The translations under genes were made by a program, and so were the position numbers. Of a stretch of DNA of 64,000 bases, positions 15,477 through 23,417 are shown piece after piece. A model generated the notes under the pieces. That model ran no database searches. It was given only the letters and a program-made list of their open reading frames with translations, and had not been told where the DNA came from. The DNA comes from Bordetella sp. LUAb4 (lineage in GTDB: Bacteria > Pseudomonadota > Gammaproteobacteria > Burkholderiales > Burkholderiaceae_B): contig NZ_JAHPZX010000002.1 in NCBI RefSeq assembly GCF_021325795.1, forward strand, positions 1,338,402-1,402,401, given 5' to 3'. How positions within the stretch are numbered: position 1 is the stretch's first letter; each line of letters starts with the position of its first letter.

Positions 15477-16643
15477 ATGACTTCTTCCCGCAACTCGTCT
15501 GAAACGGTCTTCCATCGTTCGGCCGAGGCACGCAAGCTGGCCAGGCAAATCCTCCACACCTCTGGGGCCTCCTCTGCGTCCTCCGGGGTTTTTTTGGCCG
15601 CACCCCGACGCACTGGCAAGACGACCTTCTTGCGCGCGGACTTGGCGCCCGCTCTAACAGATCTCGGTGCGCTTGTGATTTACGCGGACCTGTGGGCGGA
15701 CCGGCAAGCCGACCCAGGCGATGTCATCGTCGCGGCGATTCGTGGTGAACTCGCCAAGCACGACGCGCTATTGACGAGGCTTGCCAAGGCCGCCGGCGTA
15801 AAGGGCGGCAAGATGTTGGGAGTCGAGTTCTCTCTTGATCAGATCGGACTTGGCAAGAACGTCTCCCTCGTTCAGGCTCTCGCGACGCTTTCCGACGAGG
15901 CGAAAGCACCTATCGTGCTAATGATCGACGAGGCGCAACAGGCTGCCACCACGACACTCGGAAGCGACACCTTGTTTTCGCTCAAGGCCGCCCGGGATGA
16001 GTTGAACAACCAACACGCCGGCTTACGGGTCGTATGCACCGGATCCAACCGCGACAAGCTTTCCCTGCTGCGCACGAGCAAGGATCAAGCGTTCTTCGGC
16101 GCTCCTCTTGTAGACTTCCCTCCCCTCGGTCTGCCGTTCATCGAATGGTTCTGCACCCAGGCCCAGGATCTGCCGGCACCGTTGGATCCACACCAGGTCT
16201 GGCCGCTTTTCAAATCGGCCGGCAACCGGCCCGAAGTCGTCGGCGCCGCGGTAGATCAGCTGAGATTCGACTTCGAACTACAAGCGCAGGATGTGTCCGC
16301 TCGCTTCGAGACGGTCGTGCGAGAGCAGATTGCTCAAGCCAACGAAGAGTTGATGCGGGTCTTCCACAGTTTGACGCCGCTGCAATCGGCAGTGCTCCGT
16401 GTACTGGCACTCATGGGCAAGGATTACGCACCCTTCGAGCAGGGAACGATGGAGCGGTACCGCTCCTTTCTGGAGAGCGGCAGCGAAGACAGCGCCTCGG
16501 CCCAGAACGTCCAGGCAGCGCTCACGTCGCTCCAAGAAAAGACCTTGGTCTGGCGCGCATCGCGCGGGGTCTACGCCATGGAAGACGACGGCCTGAGGAC
16601 TTTGCTGCGAGAAACAGGACATCTGGACCTGCCCGCCGGATAA
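15477..16643 (+). CDS. AAA+ ATPase with C-terminal winged-helix-like region
   Basis: A 388-residue soluble ATPase. Walker A is APRRTGKTTFLR near residue 44; Walker B is IVLMIDEAQQA near residue 146, followed by a sensor-like VVCTGSNRDK. The C-terminal part (TPLQSAVLRVLALMGKDYAPF, then LEKTLVW-like residues) resembles a winged helix. This two-part layout matches ATPase_2/MNS-type STAND-like ATPases, which often sit in accessory regions and sometimes act in defence. No effector domain or partner gene is visible. The ATG at 15477 was preferred to one 33 bp upstream that falls inside the region next to the repeats. Confidence 0.7.
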   Translation: MTSSRNSSETVFHRSAEARKLARQILHTSGASSASSGVFLAAPRRTGKTTFLRADLAPALTDLGALVIYADLWADRQADPGDVIVAAIRGELAKHDALLTRLAKAAGVKGGKMLGVEFSLDQIGLGKNVSLVQALATLSDEAKAPIVLMIDEAQQAATTTLGSDTLFSLKAARDELNNQHAGLRVVCTGSNRDKLSLLRTSKDQAFFGAPLVDFPPLGLPFIEWFCTQAQDLPAPLDPHQVWPLFKSAGNRPEVVGAAVDQLRFDFELQAQDVSARFETVVREQIAQANEELMRVFHSLTPLQSAVLRVLALMGKDYAPFEQGTMERYRSFLESGSEDSASAQNVQAALTSLQEKTLVWRASRGVYAMEDDGLRTLLRETGHLDLPAG

Positions 16644-16729
16644 AGCGGGGGTGCGCACTCCGTGCGCCATCCGCTCGCAGGAGCGCACGGCCAGTCGGTT
16701 ATTTGCTCAGACCATCGCCTCTCAGAAGC

Positions 16730-16774
16730 TCAGCGCTTGACCAAATGCTCAGGTAAGCGACAGGCCAGGACGGC
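16730..16774 (-). pseudogene. Fossil 3' end of an MFS transporter gene
   Basis: On the minus strand this 45-bp segment encodes AVLACRLPEHLVKR followed by a stop. The intact MFS transporter at 17431-18789 ends AVLAYRLPKHLVNR followed by a stop. Similarity stops abruptly upstream of it. Most differences are silent or conservative, so this looks like the last remnant of a diverged paralogue cut off by rearrangement. Confidence 0.7.
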
Positions 16775-16937
16775 CGGCTTCATATCGAAACCGGGATTGG
16801 CGAAGCGTAAGAGTTGCTCACGGACTCAAGTACGGGTAACGCATTTCGTGGCACACTCCGCCCTTCTGATGTTCAAGTGTGGCGGTTGAGCTTATAAAGC
16901 CATTGCGCTTGCGCGAGCGGTATTGCCGGAGTGCAAT

Positions 16938-17399
16938 TTGGAATTGAATATCACCGAGATCATGGAGAAGCTGCCGCATCGCTTCCCCATGCTGCTCATC
17001 GACCGGGTTCTTGAGTTGGTTCCCCAAGAGCGGATTGTGGCTATCAAGAACGTATCCGCAGGGGACAGCTTTACCCACGGAATCGAAGGTGGCGCCGCGC
17101 CCATGCCAGGTACGTTGATCCTGGAAGCCATGGCCCAAGGCGCCGCCCTCTTCTCCTTCGCGGAAAAAGGCGCGGGCAAGGACGAGCACGAACGCCCCGA
17201 AGAGGCCGGCACCGTCTATTACTTTCTTGGCGTGGACGACGCCCGCTTCCTCCAGCCGGTGATCGCCGGCGACTGCCTGCGCCTGGACGTGCGGGCACTA
17301 CGCCTGAGCCGCTCCATCTGCAAATACAAAGGGCAGGCATACGTCGGCGACACGCTAGTCGCCGAAGCCACGTTGCTCTGCGCTATCCGCGCGAAATAA
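16938..17399 (+). CDS. FabZ-like hotdog-fold protein lacking the catalytic histidine
   Basis: A 153-residue protein similar to 3-hydroxyacyl-ACP dehydratase FabZ: LPHRFPMLLIDRVLEL at the N-terminus, PGTLILEAMAQ in the centre, and YYFLGVDDARFLQPVIAGD after it. The catalytic Glu63 is kept. The catalytic histidine position of the FabZ GHFPG loop is Ile49 here (FTHGIEGGAAPMPG). The start is TTG at 16938 with GGAG at 16927-16930; an upstream TTG is too close to that site. Housekeeping fabZ normally lies with lpx genes, so this is an extra, divergent copy. Dehydratase activity is doubtful. Confidence 0.75.
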   Translation: MELNITEIMEKLPHRFPMLLIDRVLELVPQERIVAIKNVSAGDSFTHGIEGGAAPMPGTLILEAMAQGAALFSFAEKGAGKDEHERPEEAGTVYYFLGVDDARFLQPVIAGDCLRLDVRALRLSRSICKYKGQAYVGDTLVAEATLLCAIRAK

Positions 17400-17430
17400 T
17401 GGGATCAGCCTGACCCTGCTATTCAGGACG

Positions 17431-18789
17431 TCATCGGTTCACCAGATGCTTGGGTAAGCGATAGGCCAGGACGGCCCCCACCACGGCGATGCCGGCAATG
17501 AAATAGATGCCGCCCGCCGTGGAATGCGTCGCGTCTTTCACGATTCCCATCATGTAAGGACTGACGAAACCGCCCAAGCCGCCCAGCGAGTTGATGACCC
17601 CGATCGCCGCCGCCATGCCCACGCCACCCAAGAACAAACTCGGCAACATCCACATCATGGTCGTCGCCATATAGACACCCGCGGTGCCCACGGTCAATGC
17701 GGCAAGCGCGGCGATCGGGCTCGCGTGCAGCAAGGCGCTCCCCGCCAAACCGGTCGCGGATACGATGAATCCGAAGATCAAATGCCAGCGCCGCTCCAGC
17801 CGGCGATCCGAAGACCGCGCAATCAGGTTCAGCGCAACGGCACCCGCAAGAAATGGGATGGCCGACAGCAGGCCGATGATCAGGGGATCCTGATATCCAA
17901 GGTCCTTTACCAAGCTCGGCAGCCAGAAGCTGACCCCATAGTTGCCTATCGCCTGGCAAATACACAGCGCGACCATGGCCCAGACCCGGGCATCCTTGAG
18001 CATGACCAGGATGGTGGGATGAAAGCCGCCCATCTTGTCCTTGGCTTTCGCATCCGCCTCCAGATCCGCGTGCACGCTCCTCTTTTCATCTTCGGTCAGC
18101 CACCTGGCCTGCGCCGGCGTATCGGTCAGCAGCCAGGGCACCAGCAAGGCCATCAGCACCGACGGGCAGCCTTCCATCAGAAACAGCCATTGCCATCCCG
18201 CCAGCCCGGAGGAATCGTGCATGCTGTGCATGATCCAGCCCGACAACGGCGCGCCTATGACCCCGGACAAGGGAATCGCCGCCATGAAAAGTCCCAGCAT
18301 CCGCCCCCGCACTCGCGAGGGAAACCAGAACGTCAGATACAGCACGATGCCAGGAAAGAAACCGGCCTCGGCCGCGCCCAGCAGGAAACGCAACACATAG
18401 AACTGCGTCGGCGTCTGCACGAACGCGAAACCCATCGACAGCAGACCCCACAGCAGCATGATGCGCATGATGGTCTTGCGCGCACCCACCTTCATCATCC
18501 AGACATTGCTGGGCGCCTCGAAGATCAGGTAGCCGATGAAGAACAGACCCGCGCCAAAGCCATATGCCGTCTCCGAGAATCCCAGATCCTCCAGCATCCG
18601 CAGCTTGGCGAAACCCACGTTCACCCGGTCGAGATACGCGAACAGGTAGCAAATAATGAGAAACGGCAGAATCTTCCAGGCGATCTTGCGATACACCGCT
18701 TGGGATGCGGATCCCAAGGCATCCGTGTACGGCGCGCCTGCGGGTTGCGCGAGCGCCGCGGCATCCGGAGACAAAGCGGGATTTCTCAT
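17431..18789 (-). CDS. MFS transporter, anion:cation symporter type
   Basis: A 452-residue membrane protein with twelve predicted helices. Family markers are YLDRVNVGFAKLRMLEDLG after helix 1 and RFLLGAAEAGFFPGIVLYLTFWFP. These are typical of the ACS family (phthalate, tartrate, 4-hydroxyphenylacetate and sugar-acid transporters). The start MRNPALS at 18789 avoids an arginine-rich upstream stretch. A LysR gene lies immediately upstream on the same strand and a DUF1445 hydro-lyase gene beyond it, suggesting uptake of an organic acid. Its last codons recur as a fossil at 16730-16774. Confidence 0.88.
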   Translation of the reverse strand: MRNPALSPDAAALAQPAGAPYTDALGSASQAVYRKIAWKILPFLIICYLFAYLDRVNVGFAKLRMLEDLGFSETAYGFGAGLFFIGYLIFEAPSNVWMMKVGARKTIMRIMLLWGLLSMGFAFVQTPTQFYVLRFLLGAAEAGFFPGIVLYLTFWFPSRVRGRMLGLFMAAIPLSGVIGAPLSGWIMHSMHDSSGLAGWQWLFLMEGCPSVLMALLVPWLLTDTPAQARWLTEDEKRSVHADLEADAKAKDKMGGFHPTILVMLKDARVWAMVALCICQAIGNYGVSFWLPSLVKDLGYQDPLIIGLLSAIPFLAGAVALNLIARSSDRRLERRWHLIFGFIVSATGLAGSALLHASPIAALAALTVGTAGVYMATTMMWMLPSLFLGGVGMAAAIGVINSLGGLGGFVSPYMMGIVKDATHSTAGGIYFIAGIAVVGAVLAYRLPKHLVNR

Positions 18790-18957
18790 CGCGCGTCTCC
18801 AAGGCAGCCGCGTCCGGCGCACGCGGACGCGCCACGCAAGTTTACGTATGGCATGTCATTCCCCTTGTGATGATCCATAGTTCCTGGCGCGCACCCTGGC
18901 GGGAGGCCCCATGACTCGGATGTTGATCCCACGCCGCCCCATGCTTCGTGGGGCAGC

Positions 18958-18987
18958 GCATAACTGACAATGCGTGTTTGATTATGC
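18958..18987. promoter_or_regulatory. Dyad upstream of the MFS gene (possible LysR site)
   Basis: GCATAA and TTATGC form an inverted repeat spaced by 18 bp in the gap between the MFS start and the LysR stop. Position and AT-rich arms allow a regulator site for the MFS gene. The assignment rests on symmetry alone. Confidence 0.3.
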
Positions 18988-19013
18988 CGCGCAAGGGAAC
19001 ACGGCACCGACTG

Positions 19014-19979
19014 TCATTTTTTATCGGAGGGATCAAAAACCTGGATCGCCCCGCTACAGTGGCGCGCCGCCGCGTCCTGGGCCAGGGAACAGATAGCCCG
19101 TTTCAATGCGTTGTTGGATGTCCCCTCCAGGTACACGGCGTAGTAGTCGAGTTGCGGCAGCACCACCGACGTATTCAGTGCCCGCAAGGCGCCGGATTCG
19201 ATCACGTCTTTCACCAGCACCGACGACAACGCCCCTATGCCACGCCCCGCATGCACCATATCGATAATGGTTTGCACGGACGAAACACCCCAGATCCGGA
19301 CGTCGGACAGGTCTAGCGCTTCCCGTATGCAGGCAAGAACATTGGTACTGAGCAGCGTATACGCGGGCCACGTAATGATGGGGTAACGCGTGAAGAGCTC
19401 ATCGTCCGCGCCGCCAGTGGAATCGGCAGGATCATGCCCCTCGGGGGTCAGCCCCTGGGCCACGACGAAGCACACCTCGTAACTGCACAATTTGGTGCCA
19501 TGCACGCCATCGTTGGAAATGGCCTCCGTCATCAAGGCCAGATCGATGTCCTGCGCCAGCAAGCGCTGGCGCAGCTCCGGCGAATTGTCGACGGCGATGT
19601 CGATGATGAGGTTGGGATAGCGCCCGCTGATATCTTCGATCAGGCTGGAAAGCCAGGTCCGCACCAGCGTTTCTGATGTTCCTATCGTGAACTTGCCGCG
19701 CAAGGCCGCGGGCTGAGCGACCGCGGCCAGCAATTCGTCACGCACTTTGAGCAGCCGCTCGGCGTACTCGACCAGAAGCGCACCGCGCGCCGTCAGCGTG
19801 GCGCGCCGGCGATTGGCGTCGAACAGCTCGACGCCCAATTCCTGTTCCAGCTGCGCGATGCGGGCCGATATGGCGGGTTGGGTCGTATGCAGCTTGGTCG
19901 CGGCCGCGCGAAAGCCACCCAGCTTCGCGACCCAATAGAACGTTTCGAAAGTCCGCAAGTCCCGCATATTGCCCGCCAT
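19014..19979 (-). CDS. LysR-type transcriptional regulator
   Basis: A 321-residue LysR protein: DLRTFETFYWVAKLGGFRAAATKLHTTQPAISARI-type helix-turn-helix at the N-terminus, then ELGVELFDANRRRATLTARG and an effector-binding domain. The start at 19979 (MAGNMRDL) follows a G-rich box; 19967 is an alternative. It lies between the DUF1445 gene and the MFS transporter on the same strand and probably regulates the transporter in response to its substrate. Confidence 0.88.
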   Translation of the reverse strand: MAGNMRDLRTFETFYWVAKLGGFRAAATKLHTTQPAISARIAQLEQELGVELFDANRRRATLTARGALLVEYAERLLKVRDELLAAVAQPAALRGKFTIGTSETLVRTWLSSLIEDISGRYPNLIIDIAVDNSPELRQRLLAQDIDLALMTEAISNDGVHGTKLCSYEVCFVVAQGLTPEGHDPADSTGGADDELFTRYPIITWPAYTLLSTNVLACIREALDLSDVRIWGVSSVQTIIDMVHAGRGIGALSSVLVKDVIESGALRALNTSVVLPQLDYYAVYLEGTSNNALKRAICSLAQDAAARHCSGAIQVFDPSDKK

Positions 19980-20055
19980 CCCCCAAAAGTTGACGCCGCC
20001 TGCACGCGAAAGCATGCGGCGGCGGCGACCCATTCTAGGTGCAATGCGCGCGGGC

Positions 20056-20844
20056 CTACAACACGGCGAAATCCGCATTGCGTAAATCGGTAACCAGCAT
20101 GTGGGCAGGTGCATGCGTGATGCAGAAGTCCAGCCCGGCCGCTTCGACGACCGCCTGCGGCGTCACCCCGCAAGCCCAGAACACCGGCAGTTCGCCCGCT
20201 TCCATCGGCACGGCAGTCCCGTAGTCCGGTTTGTCGATATCGGCGATGCCGATGGATTCCGGCAGGCCGATGTGCACCGGCGCCCCATGGACCGCGGGCA
20301 TGCGCGAGGTAATCTGGATCGCGCGGATGGCCTCGGCCGGCTTGAACGAACGCATGGATACGACCAGGGGCCCGGAGAAGGGACCCGCCGGCGTCGTGGG
20401 TATCGACGTGCGGTACACGGGCACATCGCAGCCGCGCTCGTGATGATGCAGCGTCAAGCCGGCCCGCAGCAATTCATCCTCGAAGGAAAAGGAGCAGCCC
20501 AGCAGAAACGCCACCAGATCGTCGCGCCAGTAATCCTTGATATCCGGGACTTCCCGCTCCAGCGCGCCGTTGCGCCAGATCCTGTATTTAGGCAGGTCAG
20601 TGCGGATATCGATGTCCTTGCCCAATTGCGGCAGGCGCCAATCACCGGCGTCGGAACTACCCAGCAGCGGGCACGGCTTGGGATTCAGGGAGCAGAAGCG
20701 CAGGAAGTCCGTGGCTTGCGCGGACGGCAGGATCGCCAGATTGGCCTGCACATATCCAGGCGCCAGCGCCGACGTCTGGGTAGTGTGCTTGCGGGCACGT
20801 ATCAGCTGGCGCGCTTCATAGCCTGTAGTCGCAGCGGTGCTCAC
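20056..20844 (-). CDS. Putative hydro-lyase, DUF1445 (UPF0317) family
   Basis: A 262-residue protein recognised by the family pattern: [26 protein letters not shown] at the N-terminus (split here as a description, residues about 12-37), [30 protein letters not shown], and [10 protein letters not shown] near the end. DUF1445 relatives include the D-glutamate cyclase domain, and members are annotated as hydro-lyases. It is cytosolic and sits with the LysR and MFS genes, so it may process the transported compound. The stop is 77 bp before the LysR start. Confidence 0.82.
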   Translation of the reverse strand: MSTAATTGYEARQLIRARKHTTQTSALAPGYVQANLAILPSAQATDFLRFCSLNPKPCPLLGSSDAGDWRLPQLGKDIDIRTDLPKYRIWRNGALEREVPDIKDYWRDDLVAFLLGCSFSFEDELLRAGLTLHHHERGCDVPVYRTSIPTTPAGPFSGPLVVSMRSFKPAEAIRAIQITSRMPAVHGAPVHIGLPESIGIADIDKPDYGTAVPMEAGELPVFWACGVTPQAVVEAAGLDFCITHAPAHMLVTDLRNADFAVL

Positions 20845-21011
20845 CCTGTTTCCCCTTGCTGTTTGATCGAAGAGGTCATTATCGGCAGGCTGGCCGCTCG
20901 CCCGCCAACTCTGGTTTTGGATCGCGGCAATTGGAAAAAGTGATCAGGCACGCGGTGAAAAGAGGTCGACCTCTCTATACTGTGGCGTCCAGCACCGCCA
21001 TGGAACCCGTC

Positions 21012-21773
21012 ATGAATCACACCCTGATTGCTGTCGGCATCTTCGCTTTGGTAACCGCCAGTGCGTGCGCGGGGCTGTACTTGCGCAAGGTGCTGCCCGA
21101 ACATCATGTCAGCACCGCGTCGACCGATGCCATCAAGCTGGCCACTGGTCTGGTGGCTACCTTGGCCGCGTTGGTACTCGGCCTGCTGGTGTCGTCGGCC
21201 AAGCACACGCTGGACGAAGTCAATGGCGAACTGGTCCGCAATGCCGCCCACATCATGCAGCTGGACCAGTTGCTGGATTCCTACGGCGAGCCGGCGAAGC
21301 AGGTGCGGCATGAACTGGTCGGCGACTACGCCGAGGCGGTAAACCTGTTATCCGCCAACAATAGCGCCGATACCGACCAACTCGCCGGCCAGATCCGGCT
21401 GCGGCGTTTGGCCGATTACCAGACGCGGCTGATGGCGCTACCCGCCGCCGACGACACCCAGCGACAGATCCGCGCGCAGGCCGTGCAGTTGCAGGGGCAA
21501 ATCGTCGCCACGCGCTGGCTGGTGCTATTGCAGCGTGAAGGCGCCGTTTCCGTGCCGCTCATCGTCGTACTGGTGGTGTGGCTGGTCGTCATCTTCACCG
21601 CCTTCGGTCTGCTCTCGCCCCCCAATGGCGCGGTCATCTGCGGGCTGATCCTCTGCGCGCTGTCGGCCGCCGGCGCCATCTTCCTGATCCTGGAAATGGA
21701 TCGCCCCCTGGACGGCCTGATCCACATTTCCATCACGCCCCTGCGCGACGCCATCACGCACCTGCGGAATTAG
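21012..21773 (+). CDS. DUF4239 (bestrophin-like) membrane protein
   Basis: A 253-residue membrane protein. Two helices at the N-terminus (about residues 5-25 and 42-62), a soluble alpha-helical middle with HIMQLDQLLDSYG, and two helices near the C-terminus (about 170-215) match DUF4239 proteins, described as bestrophin-like. The function is unknown. An ATG at 21000 would add four residues. It precedes the nitrogen-controlled nrtA promoter but is outside that transcription unit. Confidence 0.78.
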   Translation: MNHTLIAVGIFALVTASACAGLYLRKVLPEHHVSTASTDAIKLATGLVATLAALVLGLLVSSAKHTLDEVNGELVRNAAHIMQLDQLLDSYGEPAKQVRHELVGDYAEAVNLLSANNSADTDQLAGQIRLRRLADYQTRLMALPAADDTQRQIRAQAVQLQGQIVATRWLVLLQREGAVSVPLIVVLVVWLVVIFTAFGLLSPPNGAVICGLILCALSAAGAIFLILEMDRPLDGLIHISITPLRDAITHLRN

Positions 21774-21793
21774 CGGGGCGCGGTTTGCTGCGA

Positions 21794-21810
21794 CGCACCA
21801 GCGTGGCGCA
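21794..21810 (+). promoter_or_regulatory. NtrC-like enhancer site 1
   Basis: CGCACCAGCGTGGCGCA matches the NtrC consensus TGCACC-N4-TGGTGCA at all but two conserved positions. Its centre is about 160 bp upstream of the predicted sigma-54 start, a normal distance for an NtrC enhancer. Confidence 0.6.
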
Positions 21811-21826
21811 GAAGCGCGGGCATGGC

Positions 21827-21843
21827 CGCACCATCGTGTAGCG
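21827..21843 (+). promoter_or_regulatory. NtrC-like enhancer site 2
   Basis: CGCACCATCGTGTAGCG is a weaker match to the NtrC consensus. It lies 33 bp, about three helical turns, from site 1, as expected for paired NtrC sites that help the activator oligomerise. Confidence 0.45.
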
Positions 21844-21936
21844 CATCGCCGGCCGAAGGCCTGAGATGCATTGCTTACAGCGGAAATAACTCAATAAAAA
21901 CAAATACCTGAAACACCTCCAGCCACATCTGAAAAG

Positions 21937-21955
21937 TTGGCATATCGATTGCTTT
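21937..21955 (+). promoter_or_regulatory. Sigma-54 promoter of the nitrate assimilation operon
   Basis: TTGGCATATCGATTGCTTT has GG and GC elements separated by exactly ten bases, the invariant -24/-12 layout of RpoN promoters (TGGCAY-N5-TTGCW). The transcript should begin near 21964, about 137 nt before the nrtA ATG. Confidence 0.75.
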
Positions 21956-21961
21956 AACCAG

Positions 21962-21989
21962 GGTGATGGCCACCGAACCGGCCGTCGCC
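21962..21989 (+). promoter_or_regulatory. Hairpin at the 5' end of the nrtA leader
   Basis: GGTGATGGCC pairs with GGCCGTCGCC around the loop ACCGAACC. The loop begins with A and has G fourth, as in hexaloops recognised by ANTAR antiterminators, although it is eight bases long. An alternative hairpin (21987-22005, GCCGCG/CGCGGC) shares bases with it. Confidence 0.45.
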
Positions 21990-22018
21990 GCGACCAGTCC
22001 GCGGCACATGGAACAACG

Positions 22019-22068
22019 GCGTTCCGCGGCTTCAGGGCTTGACCCCGGAGCGCGGGACGCTTTTTTTT
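22019..22068 (+). terminator. Leader terminator (attenuator) before nrtA
   Basis: A long GC-rich stem is closed by GCGTTCCGC pairing with GCGGGACGC and continues through GCTTC/GGAGC and GGG/CCC, with two single-base bulges. It is followed by eight T residues. It lies 246 bp after the previous stop but only 32 bp before the nrtA start, inside the predicted transcript, so it fits an attenuator better than a simple terminator. Confidence 0.8.
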
Positions 22069-22100
22069 CGCCTAGTCGCTGATTCACCTGGAGCCCTGGA

Positions 22101-23402
22101 ATGAAGCCCGTAGATTCGAAGACGTCCCCGACGACCTCCCCCTCGGCCGCCACCGCCATCGATCAAGGCCGCCGCGACTGGCTGGGCAAGAGCGCCCGCG
22201 GCCTGGCCGGTGCCAGCCTGCTGACGCTGGTCGACCCGCTGGTGCGCGCCGGCGCCTGGGCCGCCGGCTCCGACGCCCCGGAAAAAACCGAGGTCAAGAT
22301 CGGCTTCATTCCCCTTACCGACTGTGCTTCCGTCGTCATGGCCTCGGTCCTGGGCATAGACAAGAAATACGGCATCAAAATCACCCCGTCCAAGGAAGCC
22401 TCCTGGGCCGGGGTGCGCGACAAGCTGGTCAATGGCGAACTCGATTTCTCCCACGTGCTCTACGGCCTGGTCTATGGCGTGCACCTGGGCATCGGTGGTC
22501 CCAAGAAAGACATGGCCGTCCTGATGGGCCTGAACCGCAACGGCCAGGCGATCACGCTTTCCGACAAGCTCAAGCAAGCCGGCGCCACCGACGGCGCATC
22601 CCTGGCCAAGGTCATGCAGACCCAGAAGCGCGAATACACCTTCGCCCAGACCTTCCCCACCGGCACCCACGCCATGTGGCTCTATTACTGGCTGGCCGCG
22701 GCCGGCATCAATCCCATGCGCGACGCCAAGGTCATCACCGTGCCGCCCCCGCAAATGGTCGCCAACATGCGCGTCGGCAATATGGATGGCTTCTGCGTGG
22801 GCGAACCCTGGGGTGCCCGCGCCATCGCCGACAAGATCGGCTTCACCGCCGTCACCACACAGCAGATCTGGACCGATCACCCCGAAAAGGTGCTGGGCAC
22901 CAGCGCCGACTTCGTCAAGGCCAATCCCAATACCACCCGTGCCGTCACCGCGGCCATCATCGAAGCGGGCAAATGGATAGACGCCTCCGTCTCCAACCGC
23001 CGCCAGACCGCCGAAACCATCGCCGCCAAGTCCTACGTCAATACCGACATGAACATCATCGTGGACCGCATGCTGGGCCGCTACAGCGACGGCCTGGGCA
23101 AGACTTGGGACGATCCCAACGCCATGCACTTCTACCAGGACGGCGAAGTCAACTTCCCCTATCTCAGCGACGGCATGTGGTTCCTGACTCAGCACAAGCG
23201 CTGGGGCCTGGTGAAAGAGCATCCCGACTACCTCGCCGCCGCCAAACAGATCAACCGCATCGACATCTACAAGCAAGCCGCCGCGGCCGCGGGCGCCAGC
23301 CTGCCCAAATCCGAAAACCGTTCCTCCAAGCTGATCGACGGCGTGGTCTGGGACGGCAGCAACCCGGCCGCCTATGCGGACGGTTTCACCGTCAAAGCCT
23401 GA
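22101..23402 (+). CDS. nrtA: Nitrate ABC transporter substrate-binding protein
   Basis: A 433-residue CmpA/NrtA-family binding protein. A twin-arginine-like motif (GRRDWLGKSARGLAG) near residue 24 precedes a hydrophobic stretch, suggesting Tat-type export and membrane tethering. Family landmarks include KIGFIPLTDCASVVMA, SHVLYGLVYG, FPTGTHAMWLYYWLAAAG and GFCVGEPWGARA, which shape the oxyanion site. It is the first gene of the nitrate assimilation operon, read through an attenuated leader from a sigma-54 promoter. Nitrate rather than cyanate or bicarbonate is inferred from nasA downstream. Confidence 0.92.
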   Translation: MKPVDSKTSPTTSPSAATAIDQGRRDWLGKSARGLAGASLLTLVDPLVRAGAWAAGSDAPEKTEVKIGFIPLTDCASVVMASVLGIDKKYGIKITPSKEASWAGVRDKLVNGELDFSHVLYGLVYGVHLGIGGPKKDMAVLMGLNRNGQAITLSDKLKQAGATDGASLAKVMQTQKREYTFAQTFPTGTHAMWLYYWLAAAGINPMRDAKVITVPPPQMVANMRVGNMDGFCVGEPWGARAIADKIGFTAVTTQQIWTDHPEKVLGTSADFVKANPNTTRAVTAAIIEAGKWIDASVSNRRQTAETIAAKSYVNTDMNIIVDRMLGRYSDGLGKTWDDPNAMHFYQDGEVNFPYLSDGMWFLTQHKRWGLVKEHPDYLAAAKQINRIDIYKQAAAAAGASLPKSENRSSKLIDGVVWDGSNPAAYADGFTVKA

Positions 23403-23417
23403 GCCCGGAGCACTCGC

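Noticed and set aside
14542..17399. A complete integrative element at tRNA-His
   Set aside because: No integrase gene and no repeat of the tRNA 3' end were found; only accessory character is claimed.
21987..22005. Second ANTAR-type hexaloop hairpin in the nrtA leader
   Set aside because: The loop has seven bases and the G is not fourth; it is listed only as an alternative hairpin.
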